From NCBI GenBank assembly GCA_046715035.1, contig JBKJZR010000035.1, forward strand, positions 1 to 13,560: a DNA stretch of 13,560 nucleotides, given 5' to 3'. The notes under the pieces are model-generated. The model had not been told where the DNA came from, searched no databases, and saw only the letters and a list, made by a program, of their open reading frames with translations. Shown here piece by piece: positions 1 through 6,216 of the stretch. The stretch comes from PALSA-1004 sp046715035 (GTDB lineage Bacteria > Pseudomonadota > Gammaproteobacteria > Burkholderiales > SG8-41). The first letter of the stretch is position 1. Every line of letters begins with the position of its first letter. The translations under genes and the position numbers were made by a program.

Positions 1-247
1 CGAGCTCCGCGCCTATCGTACCGCCCGCGCCGCCGCGGTTGTCGACGACGATCGAGGTTGCGAGCCCGCGGGAGACTTCCTGCGCGAGCACGCGCGCGAT
101 CATGTCGGTGCCCCCACCCGGCGCGAAAGGGACGATGAGCCGGATCGGCTTGGTCGGGAAGTCGCCGCGGCTTTTGTCCTGGGCTACAACGTACGGCGCA
201 GCGAGTGCCAGCCCGCTCATAGCGATCGTCACGAGAGTGTGTTTCAT
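1..247 (-). CDS. Bug/TctC-family solute-binding protein, N-terminal part (cut by window start)
   Basis: This is the first 82 codons of a Bug-type periplasmic binding protein; the rest lies beyond the window edge. Residues 1-22 form a signal peptide: a positive start (MKH), a hydrophobic core, and probable cleavage after VVA before Q23. The mature part begins with the family pattern FPTKPIRLIVPFAPGGGTD (about residues 30-48), then the VVDNRGGAGGTIGAE segment (about 67-81). Family members bind small carboxylates or other acids and usually have about 320 residues, so roughly three quarters is missing. I chose ATG 247 because it gives a classical signal peptide. An in-frame ATG at 265 adds six residues, and neither start has a strong ribosome binding site. 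It lies 51 bases after the stop of the upstream Bug gene, so the two are probably co-transcribed. Family assignment is sure; the ligand is unknown. Confidence 0.93.
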   Translation of the reverse strand, partial: MKHTLVTIAMSGLALAAPYVVAQDKSRGDFPTKPIRLIVPFAPGGGTDMIARVLAQEVSRGLATSIVVDNRGGAGGTIGAEL

Positions 248-298
248 CGAGTTTCGCTCAGCCATGACCGTCTTCGGAAAAGCGGGCGCGCACTCACG

Positions 299-1267
299 CT
301 ATTCGGCCTTGATCCCGGCAGCCTTCACGACATTGCCCCACTTGTCGAACTCGCGTTTGTGCAGGGCGCCGAGCTCCTCGGGCGTGCTGCCGGCCGCTTC
401 GGCGCCCTGGCTCTGGGTGAAGCTTTTCACGTCGGCATTGGCCATGACTTTGACGATCTCGGCGTTGAGCCGGTTGACCACGGGTCGGGGCGTATGGGCG
501 GGCGCGAAGATCGCGTACCAGTTATACGCTTCGATCTGCGGAAACCCCGCCTCGGTCATCGTCGGCACGTTGGGCAGATTGGCCGAGCGCTGCTGCGTGC
601 CGACGGCCAACGGCCGCAGCTTGTCCGCTTTGACCTGCTGCAGCAGCACCGGCAGGTCCGCGAACACGAGTTGCAGCTGGCCGGCGATCAGGTCCATCGT
701 CGCCGGCCCCATGCCTTTGTAGGGCACGTGTACCATCTCGATCTGCGCCGCACTCTTGAGCAGCTCGGCAGCGAGATGCGGCGTGCCGCCCGTGCCCGAC
801 GAGCCGAAGTTGAGCTGGTTGGGACGCGACTTGGCGAGCGCGACCAGCTCTTTGACCGACCGCACCGGCAGCGCCGGATGTACCGCCAGCAGCTCGGGCA
901 TGGTGACGAACAGACTGACCGGTGTGAAATCCCTGAACACGTCGAACGGCAGCTTGGCGTAAACGTGCGGGCCGATCGCAAAAGCCCCGCCCGACGCGAC
1001 GACGAGCGAGTAGCCATCGGCGGGTGACTTGGCGACGTTGTCGGTGCCGATGATGCCGTTGGCGCCGCCGCGATTGTCGACGACGACCGGATTGCTCATG
1101 GCTTCATTGAGCTTTTGGGCGAGCGGACGCGTGGTCATGTCGATCGGACCGCCCGCCGCATAGGGAACGACGATGCGGATCGGCTTGTTCGGAAAACCCT
1201 GGGCTGCCGCGCCGGATACCGCGCCTGCCAGCGCCAAGGCGCAAACGAAAATGATTGTGGACTTCAT
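299..1267 (-). CDS. Bug/TctC-family tripartite tricarboxylate transporter solute-binding protein
   Basis: A full-length (322 aa) Bug protein, the usual family size. Residues 1-22 are a signal peptide with cleavage expected at AAA/Q23, so the protein should be periplasmic. Family landmarks are FPNKPIRIVVPYAAGGPID (about 25-43), VVVDNRGGANGIIGT (about 61-75), DGYSL (about 84-88), a central HVPYKG motif and the FAP-HTP segment near the C-terminus. The ligand-loop motif is GGPID rather than the GGGTD of the gene just downstream, which hints at a different ligand. Start ATG 1267 has GAGG about 8 bases upstream. It follows the alpha/beta hydrolase by 150 bases and precedes another Bug gene by 51 bases, all on the minus strand. 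No TctA or TctB membrane gene is adjacent. Confidence 0.96.
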   Translation of the reverse strand: MKSTIIFVCALALAGAVSGAAAQGFPNKPIRIVVPYAAGGPIDMTTRPLAQKLNEAMSNPVVVDNRGGANGIIGTDNVAKSPADGYSLVVASGGAFAIGPHVYAKLPFDVFRDFTPVSLFVTMPELLAVHPALPVRSVKELVALAKSRPNQLNFGSSGTGGTPHLAAELLKSAAQIEMVHVPYKGMGPATMDLIAGQLQLVFADLPVLLQQVKADKLRPLAVGTQQRSANLPNVPTMTEAGFPQIEAYNWYAIFAPAHTPRPVVNRLNAEIVKVMANADVKSFTQSQGAEAAGSTPEELGALHKREFDKWGNVVKAAGIKAE

Positions 1268-1321
1268 GTGTCTGCCTCACTGCCGCCGATGCGACACGCT
1301 CAAGGGGAAACGGATCTGATC

Positions 1322-1387
1322 GAGACGCAGCACGAGCGGGGTCACTCACAGGCTCCTCAAGAGCTCACGTCGTGGGTACTGCGTCTC
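1322..1387. repeat. 9-bp inverted repeat enclosing the hydrolase-Bug intergenic region
   Basis: GAGACGCAG at 1322-1330 is matched exactly in inverted orientation by CTGCGTCTC at 1379-1387, and the match continues inward for two more bases after one mismatch. The 48 bases between include a short GCTC/GAGC hairpin. A minus-strand transcript could fold this into a long-stem structure between the hydrolase and the first Bug gene. It might influence processing or read-through, but no U-tract follows, so I do not call it a terminator. Confidence 0.45.
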
Positions 1388-1417
1388 ACATACACCGATT
1401 TTACCCGGCGGCGAGCG

Positions 1418-2194
1418 TCAATAGCCGATCCTGCGCAGGAATCCTTCCATGATGGCGTTGAATTCGGTCGGACGCTCGAAGTTGGGGATGTGCGCCGCGC
1501 CCGGCACCACGTGCCACTCGGCATCCGCGATGCGCTGCGACATGAGCTCCATCTGCGCGGTGATTTCCCCGTCTTCCTCTTCGCCGGCGACGAGCAGCGT
1601 CGGCACGGCGATCGCATGGACGCGCTCGGTGTGGTGCACTTCCGCGAGCAGTGCCTCTTCCTCCGCTGCGCGGACGTAGAGGGGTGTTTTGAGATACTCC
1701 TGCACTGCCCATGCCTTGAGCGCGGGCGGTGTCGATGTATGCAATTGCTTGTCTACGAGGCCGCGCACGACTGCCTCCCAGCCCTGGGCTTGCACCGCCC
1801 GCTGAAACCCGGCGACGTCTCTGCCGCGGCGGGAACACGGCGCGCCGATCAGCACCAGTCCGCGCAGACTGGCGCCGTGCTCGAGCGCATAAAGCTGCGC
1901 CACGATCCCGCCCACCGAACAACCGACGAGCACGAAGTCGCGCAGCTCGAGCATCCTGAAAATTTCCACGTAGTCGTCGAGAAACTCCGCCACGTGATAA
2001 GGACCGCGCGGCTTCTCCGAATCGCCGTGGCCGCGCAGGTCGACTGCGATGACGCGGTAGGCGCCGCCGAAATGGGTGAGCTGCGGCCGATAGAACTGGG
2101 CGCTGGCAGGCGTCGAGTGAAAGCAGACGATCGGCTTGCCGCTGCCGGCTTCGAGGTAATGGAGCCTGCAGCCCCTGACGGTGAGCGTAGACAT
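1418..2194 (-). CDS. Alpha/beta-fold hydrolase
   Basis: A 258-aa serve-type alpha/beta hydrolase, probably cytoplasmic as no signal peptide is seen. Landmarks from the ATG start: HSTPAS (about 26-31) as oxyanion-loop region, DLRGHGDSEKP (about 52-62), and the nucleophile elbow GCSVG with Ser93. The likely acid is near Asp208 (segment GEEEDGE), and the catalytic His is His235 in GAAHIPNFERP. The layout resembles 3-oxoadipate enol-lactonase and related C-C or ester hydrolases, but the substrate cannot be told. I chose ATG 2194 because the protein then begins MSTLTVRG, a typical start for this family. A TTG at 2215 would add seven residues that look like translated leader. It heads a minus-strand group with two Bug genes and diverges from the ypfJ-like gene. 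Confidence 0.92.
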   Translation of the reverse strand: MSTLTVRGCRLHYLEAGSGKPIVCFHSTPASAQFYRPQLTHFGGAYRVIAVDLRGHGDSEKPRGPYHVAEFLDDYVEIFRMLELRDFVLVGCSVGGIVAQLYALEHGASLRGLVLIGAPCSRRGRDVAGFQRAVQAQGWEAVVRGLVDKQLHTSTPPALKAWAVQEYLKTPLYVRAAEEEALLAEVHHTERVHAIAVPTLLVAGEEEDGEITAQMELMSQRIADAEWHVVPGAAHIPNFERPTEFNAIMEGFLRRIGY

Positions 2195-2250
2195 GCGTTG
2201 TAAATTTTTCCACAAAACCGCACAGACGGCATTGCGCGCCGCCGCTAGTC

Positions 2251-2337
2251 AACCGGTCAGCTGCGTAAGAGCGGATAATTTCTGCGTAAGGACAGGGTTG
2301 AACTAACCGGTACAAACCACGTCGTACCGAAACCGGC
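2251..2337. promoter_or_regulatory. Repeated motifs in a divergent intergenic region (possible operator)
   Basis: Between the divergent hydrolase and peptidase genes, CTGCGTAAG occurs at 2261-2269 and again at 2282-2290. The start-to-start distance is 21 bases, two DNA turns, and the repeats flank GATAAT (2274-2279). AACCGGT occurs at 2251-2257 and 2305-2311, with AACCGGC at 2331-2337. Helically phased repeats suit a regulator-binding site, but no full sigma-70 promoter could be placed with confidence. Confidence 0.35.
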
Positions 2338-2392
2338 TAAGCCTGCGTCATGCCGCGATCCTGCCCGCAAATTCAACCTGGGGATTTACATC

Positions 2393-3256
2393 ATGCGCAT
2401 CGGTGGCGAACGCCAAAGCGAAAACGTGGAGGACCGGCGCGGCTCGGGCGGCGGCCGCGGCGTGGGTGTGGGCGGGCTGGGCATCGGCGGCGTGGTCATT
2501 GCGCTGATCGCATCGTATTTCTTCGGCATCGATCCCAGCGCGATCCTCGGCACGCTCGAAGGCGGCCCGACGCAGTCCCGCGACGCCGGGCCCGCTCCCA
2601 AGCCGCCGGGAACCGACGAGCAGGCGGTATTCGTATCGCGCGTGCTCGCTTCGACCGAAGATGCCTGGAACCAGCTGTTCGCCGAGGCCGGCAAGCGCTA
2701 TCAGCCGCCCAAGCTCGTGCTCTTCACCGGCACTTACCCCACCGCCTGCGGCACGGGCCAGGCGGCCGCCGGACCGTTTTATTGCCCCGGCGACCACAAG
2801 GTTTATATCGACCTGCGTTTCTACAAGCTCATGCGCGAGCGCTTTCGCGCGTCGGGCGATTTTGCCGAGGCCTACGTCATTGCGCACGAAGTGGGCCATC
2901 ACGTCCAGCAGCAGCTCGGCGTGACCGCGCAGATGGAAGCGCGGCGCGGCCGTATTTCGAAGGAAGCCTACAACGCGCTTTCCGTGCGTCTCGAACTGCA
3001 GGCGGATTGTTTTGCCGGCGTATGGGCGAACCGGGCCAACCGGACCAAGCCGATCCTCGAGCCCGGCGATGTCGAGGAAGCGGTCAACGCGGCCAGCGCC
3101 ATCGGCGACGATACGCTGCAAAAGCAAACGCAGGGGCACGCCGTTCCTGATTCGTTCACGCACGGCACTTCCGCGCAGCGCGTGCGCTGGTTGCGCCGGG
3201 GCCTCGAGACGGGTGATCCCAACGCGTGCGATACCTTCAAGGCGACGCAGCTGTAA
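2393..3256 (+). CDS. ypfJ: YpfJ-type membrane-anchored neutral zinc metallopeptidase
   Basis: A 287-aa protein of the YpfJ / Zn_peptidase_2 family, essentially the family's usual length. It has a charged, Gly-rich N-terminus (1-23), one membrane segment (about 24-44, GVGVGG...ALIASYFFG) and a low-complexity linker up to about 75. The metallopeptidase domain follows, with HEVGHH at 165-170 supplying two zinc-binding His and the catalytic Glu. LELQADCFAG (200-209) carries the likely third ligand. Cys119, Cys131, Cys206 and Cys279 could form disulfides if the domain faces the periplasm. Start ATG 2393 has GGGGA about 8 bases upstream. It stands alone on the plus strand, convergent with the CoA-transferase. 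The family's physiological role is poorly known, and no link to the neighbouring transport genes is evident. Confidence 0.95.
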   Translation: MRIGGERQSENVEDRRGSGGGRGVGVGGLGIGGVVIALIASYFFGIDPSAILGTLEGGPTQSRDAGPAPKPPGTDEQAVFVSRVLASTEDAWNQLFAEAGKRYQPPKLVLFTGTYPTACGTGQAAAGPFYCPGDHKVYIDLRFYKLMRERFRASGDFAEAYVIAHEVGHHVQQQLGVTAQMEARRGRISKEAYNALSVRLELQADCFAGVWANRANRTKPILEPGDVEEAVNAASAIGDDTLQKQTQGHAVPDSFTHGTSAQRVRWLRRGLETGDPNACDTFKATQL

Positions 3257-3261
3257 GCGCC

Positions 3262-3295
3262 AGGAGCTTATCGGACTCGAGTCCGACAAGCTCCT
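3262..3295 (+). terminator. Hairpin downstream of ypfJ (left arm of the element)
   Basis: A nearly perfect palindrome: AGGAGCTT (3262-3269) with AAGCTCCT (3288-3295), then one A-C mismatch, then TCGGACTC (3271-3278) with GAGTCCGA (3279-3286). It starts five bases after the ypfJ stop codon. There is no T-tract behind it, so intrinsic termination is uncertain; it may mainly protect the 3' end. Confidence 0.45.
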
Positions 3296-3430
3296 TAGGC
3301 AAAACCGCCCCGGAAAAAATGCGCAAGGGTCGTCAGAAAAGCCATCGCAATGTCGTTGCGGCGTGCTGACCGAGGCGAAACGGCTGTGGAATTGGACATT
3401 ATTCTAAGAAAATGGGGCGGTTTTGCTGTT

Positions 3431-3467
3431 AGCAGCCTGTCGGACCCTCAGAGGCCGACAGGCTGCT
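3431..3467 (-). terminator. Hairpin downstream of the CoA-transferase (right arm of the element)
   Basis: AGCAGCCTGTCGG (3431-3443) pairs perfectly with CCGACAGGCTGCT (3455-3467) around an 11-base loop, about eight bases past the CoA-transferase stop. No U-tract follows on the minus strand. The stem is strong enough to act as a 3' end or terminator for the minus-strand transcript. Confidence 0.45.
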
Positions 3468-3474
3468 AGCTGAT

Positions 3475-4680
3475 TCAGCGCGCCGCCCCGCCGATCACAC
3501 CGGCAGTTTGCAGCGCAGCGATCTCGCCGGGCTGCAGGCCGAGCATCTCGCGCAGCACTTCGGCGGTGTGCTGCCCCAGGGTCGGTGCGGGCGTGGGCGG
3601 GGTGTCTTTCATCTTCGACAGGCGCACGGGCGATCGCACGACGCGCACTTTGCCCGCCTGCGGGTGGTCGATATCGATGATCGCGCCGCGCGCCTGCACC
3701 TGCGGATGCTCGAGCACTTGGGGGACATTATTGATCGCGCCCACCGGAATGTCGTTTTCGAGCAGCAGCGCTTCCCACTCCTCGTAGCTGCGCGTCAGAA
3801 ACACTTCCTGCAGCTTGGGGATCAGCGTGTCGCGGTTGCGCGCCCGGTCGAGCACCGTGCGATATAACGGGTGGTCGGTGAGTTCGCTGCGGCCGATCGT
3901 CGCGCAGAACTTCTGCCACAATTTCTGGCCGGCGATCGCCAGCGCGAGATCGCGCGTCTTGGTATGGAAGGTCTGATAGGGCACGACGGCCGAGTACGCC
4001 GTGCCCAGCGGCTTGGGCACCTCACCGTTGGCGAAGTAGTTGCCGATCGCCGTGCCGAGCAGTGCCAGCTGTCCTTCGAGCATGGAGATGTCGACGTGCT
4101 GACCCTGCCCGGTGCGCTCCTTCATCCTGAGCGCGAGCATCACGCCGTAGGCGGCGTTCATGCCAGCGGTCAGATCCGCGATCGAGACACCCGCGCGCAC
4201 ACCGCTGCCGCCCGCTTCGCCCGTCACGCTGATCATGCCGCTCTCGGCCTGCACTATGAGATCGAGCGCCGCGCGGTCACGATAGGGGCCGTCCTGGCCG
4301 AATCCCGAAATCGAACAATAGACGATGCCCGGATTGCGCTGCTGCGCCGCTGCGTAGTCGATGCCGAGCCGCTTCAGAGCGCCCACGCGGTAGTTCTCGA
4401 GCACCACATCGCAGCGCTCGACCAGCCGGAAAAAGAGCTCCTTGCCCTCAGGATGCTTGAGGTCGACGACGATGCCGCGCTTGTTGCGGTGCAATCCGAC
4501 GAAGTAAGCGGTGTCTTCGCCCGGCATCGGCGCGCCCCACGCGCGCGCGAGATCACCCGCGCCCGGCGGCTCCAGCTTGATGACCTGCGCGCCGAAATCC
4601 GCGAGCATGGTGGAACAAAAAGGGCCCGCGAGCGCATGGCTCAAGTCGAGCACCTTCACATCTTCGAGGGGTGTTTGCAT
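3475..4680 (-). CDS. Family III (CaiB/BaiF-type) acyl-CoA transferase
   Basis: A 401-aa family III CoA-transferase, close to the usual family size. It moves CoA from one acyl-CoA to another carboxylic acid, in the cytoplasm, with no ATP needed. The N-terminus VLDLSHALAGPFCSTMLADFGAQVIKLE (about 9-36), the LKHPEGKE segment (about 74-81), ENYRVGALKRLGID (about 95-108) and SGFGQDGPY (about 125-133) are typical. Asp169 in GVSIADLTAG is the expected catalytic aspartate, and its number matches Asp169 of formyl-CoA transferase. Start ATG 4680 has GGGA about 6 bases upstream. It lies 126 bases after the cupin-rubredoxin gene on the same strand. Such genes in Bug-rich genomes often activate imported dicarboxylates, but the acid used here cannot be read from the sequence. 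Confidence 0.95.
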   Translation of the reverse strand: MQTPLEDVKVLDLSHALAGPFCSTMLADFGAQVIKLEPPGAGDLARAWGAPMPGEDTAYFVGLHRNKRGIVVDLKHPEGKELFFRLVERCDVVLENYRVGALKRLGIDYAAAQQRNPGIVYCSISGFGQDGPYRDRAALDLIVQAESGMISVTGEAGGSGVRAGVSIADLTAGMNAAYGVMLALRMKERTGQGQHVDISMLEGQLALLGTAIGNYFANGEVPKPLGTAYSAVVPYQTFHTKTRDLALAIAGQKLWQKFCATIGRSELTDHPLYRTVLDRARNRDTLIPKLQEVFLTRSYEEWEALLLENDIPVGAINNVPQVLEHPQVQARGAIIDIDHPQAGKVRVVRSPVRLSKMKDTPPTPAPTLGQHTAEVLREMLGLQPGEIAALQTAGVIGGAAR

Positions 4681-4806
4681 GGAATTCCCGGTTCGCGCGT
4701 GCGGCGCTGGTAAACCTGGTCGAGCAAGTACGGTGCCGCTCGGTCGCGATCGCTCGAGCTAAGGCGCGTCAAACCAGCGGCGCGCATAGCCCTAACGTGT
4801 GCGCCG

Positions 4807-5727
4807 TCAGCCCACCACGCTCATGTGGAAATCGCTCTTGGATGCAGAGCAGTCGGGGCACGTCCAGGACTCGGGCACGTCTTCCCAGCGCGTGCCTGCG
4901 GCGATGCCTTCCTCCGGCATGCCCTTGGCCTCGTCGTAGGTGAACGAGCACAGCGCGCACTGCCAGAGACGCAAATGCGGCGATTTCGCTGCCGGCACCT
5001 CGCGCGCCGCGGGGGCTTCGCGTCGCGGGTAGTTCAGCACCAGCGCTTCGAGGCCTTCCGGCCCGGCGACAAGCTGCCAGGGCGCTTCGTGCGGCTTTAC
5101 GAACGCGATCGAAATCGCCTTGTATTCCTTGCCCTGATACGTAAGGCTGCCGCGGGTGGTGATGATGTACTGACCGCCGCTCTGCGAGGGGTCCGGCGCC
5201 GTGGCGACGGCGTGCGGCTTGAGGCTCAGGGAAAAAGCGGCCAGCCCCCTTGCGTCCCGGATTTGCGTGAAGGCGTGCACGTTTACCGGCGCATCGCCTG
5301 CGAAATTCGGCAGCTCGGTCATTTGCCACGGCTTGCGCTCCTTGGTTCCGACAAGCTTGTCGCGCGCATCCGGCAGGTAATTCGCTCCCGGGTCCCAGCG
5401 CGCGCGCAGCGTGAGGAAACCCAGGCCTTCTTCCCCGAACACGATCGGACCATAGGGCGTATGGGCGCGCGAGAAATGCACCGCGTGCACGGCCAGCTGG
5501 TGCTTGCCGAGCACCCCGCCGCCGCTCATGACGACCTGGAATTGATCGTTTTCGTGGAAATGCGTGCGGATGACCCGCGCCGGCGTGCCTTCGACCAGAA
5601 AGGCCATCGGCTCTTCCTTTTCGCCTTCGGCAGGAGTCAGGAAAGGGGTGCGCCAGGCCATACCATTCGGCACTTCGCGCTGCATGCGGTTGGCTCTTAC
5701 GTCGTCGTGGGCGGCAATCTGCGGCAT
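4807..5727 (-). CDS. Cupin-like protein with C-terminal rubredoxin domain
   Basis: This 306-aa protein joins two kinds of domain. Residues about 40-110 look like a cupin: HFHENDQ (His56, His58, Gln62) with a glycine-rich turn at 69-71 and HFSRAHTPYG (His84, His89) could bind a metal. Residues about 165-235 look like a second, more degenerate cupin barrel (GGQYIITTRGSLTYQGKEYK, later His213). Residues 252-306 are a complete rubredoxin: C257-x2-C260, YDEAKG, GIAAGTRWEDVPESWTCPDC with Cys290 and Cys293, then a conserved K and F. Rubredoxins are one-electron Fe(Cys)4 carriers. I chose ATG 5727 because GGAG sits about 8 bases upstream; the open frame runs 44 codons further but that part looks non-coding. 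No signal peptide, so cytoplasmic. A role as a self-sufficient oxidoreductase or oxygen sensor is inference. Confidence 0.88.
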   Translation of the reverse strand: MPQIAAHDDVRANRMQREVPNGMAWRTPFLTPAEGEKEEPMAFLVEGTPARVIRTHFHENDQFQVVMSGGGVLGKHQLAVHAVHFSRAHTPYGPIVFGEEGLGFLTLRARWDPGANYLPDARDKLVGTKERKPWQMTELPNFAGDAPVNVHAFTQIRDARGLAAFSLSLKPHAVATAPDPSQSGGQYIITTRGSLTYQGKEYKAISIAFVKPHEAPWQLVAGPEGLEALVLNYPRREAPAAREVPAAKSPHLRLWQCALCSFTYDEAKGMPEEGIAAGTRWEDVPESWTCPDCSASKSDFHMSVVG

Positions 5728-5752
5728 CGTGGTCTCCGTGGACAATGCGGGT

Positions 5753-5758
5753 ATTTTA
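5753..5758 (-). promoter_or_regulatory. Possible -10 element for the cupin-rubredoxin gene
   Basis: TAAAAT on the minus strand, 25 bases before the ATG, in a locally AT-rich patch. No good -35 sequence is seen 16-18 bases upstream, so this is a weak prediction. Confidence 0.25.
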
Positions 5759-6131
5759 CTATGCCTCTTAGGGAAATCGAGTGTGGGAATATGGGGGGGC
5801 GTTTTGGAGGGCTGGCGGAGGCATGTCGAAGGGGTCAGAAACATACAGCTGCGGTGCACAGGTCTGTAATGTATGCGGCGTATCGTATTGCGAACCTGGC
5901 CAGGCTGCGGCTCCGTAGTCGCCGGCGGCGGCAGCGCTGGCGAGAAAGGCGGCGTGATTGTCCACGGTGGTCTGCCGATGCGCCTGTCTGTGACGGGGAC
6001 CGAGCTGCGGCGCTCGCTGGTACTGATTCTTCACGACTCATCTCAGCCTCACACGACCCTGGCGTCCGATTGGACACCGAAGGGCTTGTGCAAGAACTAA
6101 ACGCGTTCCATGGAATGAACGAAGCAGCCTG

Positions 6132-6172
6132 AACCCGGCCGTCCAACAGCGGCGCTTTTGCATCGCCGGGTT
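6132..6172 (-). terminator. Possible terminator after the third Bug gene
   Basis: AACCCGGC (6132-6139) can pair with GCCGGGTT (6165-6172). The loop is 25 bases, and an alternative inner GGCG/CGCC stem is possible. It is 45 bases beyond the Bug stop codon and has no U-tract on the minus strand, so termination is tentative. Confidence 0.3.
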
Positions 6173-6216
6173 TCGGCTGGTGAAGGCAACGAATTCGCGC
6201 TTCACGCAGTGGGCCG

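Larger units (their letters stand above)
3262..3467. mobile_element. 206-bp MITE-like element with ~50-bp imperfect terminal inverted repeats
   Basis: Read inward from each side, the two ends are related. The left arm (3262-3311) and the reverse complement of the right arm (3414-3467) both begin as a palindrome containing GTCCGACA, and both finish with the identical GCAAAACCGCCCC (left 3299-3311, right 3414-3426). Each arm can therefore fold into its own hairpin and can also pair with the other arm. The 102-base interior codes for nothing but holds nested pairs: GTCAG/CTGAC enclosing CGCAA/TTGCG. It fills the space between two convergent genes. This architecture fits a miniature inverted-repeat element or an IS remnant. 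No clear target-site duplication was found. The alternative is an elaborate bidirectional terminator. Confidence 0.6.
5728..6216. other. 489-bp region without a convincing gene
   Basis: It lies between the cupin-rubredoxin start and the stop of the third Bug gene. Short open frames exist on both strands (for example plus 5873-6100 and minus 5835-6146). They are Arg/Ser-rich or otherwise unlike real proteins, lack good ribosome binding sites, and match no family I recognise. Contents that can be seen: the possible -10 at 5753-5758, a seven-G run near 5793-5799, the palindrome TTCCATGGAA at 6106-6115, and a hairpin at 6132-6172. It may be regulatory or the residue of a lost gene. Confidence 0.5.

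Noticed and set aside
1115..2203. Plus-strand open frame (362 codons) over the hydrolase
   Set aside because: It overlaps antisense to a hydrolase with intact catalytic motifs; no recognisable domain or ribosome binding site.
2298..2326. TTGAAC as -35 for the ypfJ-like gene
   Set aside because: The hexamer 17 bases downstream (GTCGTA) is a poor -10.
5728..5859. Extended N-terminus of the cupin-rubredoxin gene (44 more codons)
   Set aside because: Composition is unlike the rest of the protein, and a good GGAG site directly precedes ATG 5727.
4825..6132. Long plus-strand open frame (435 codons) opposite the cupin-rubredoxin gene
   Set aside because: It is antisense to a gene with clear rubredoxin motifs, has Arg/His-rich composition typical of GC-rich shadow frames, and matches no family.
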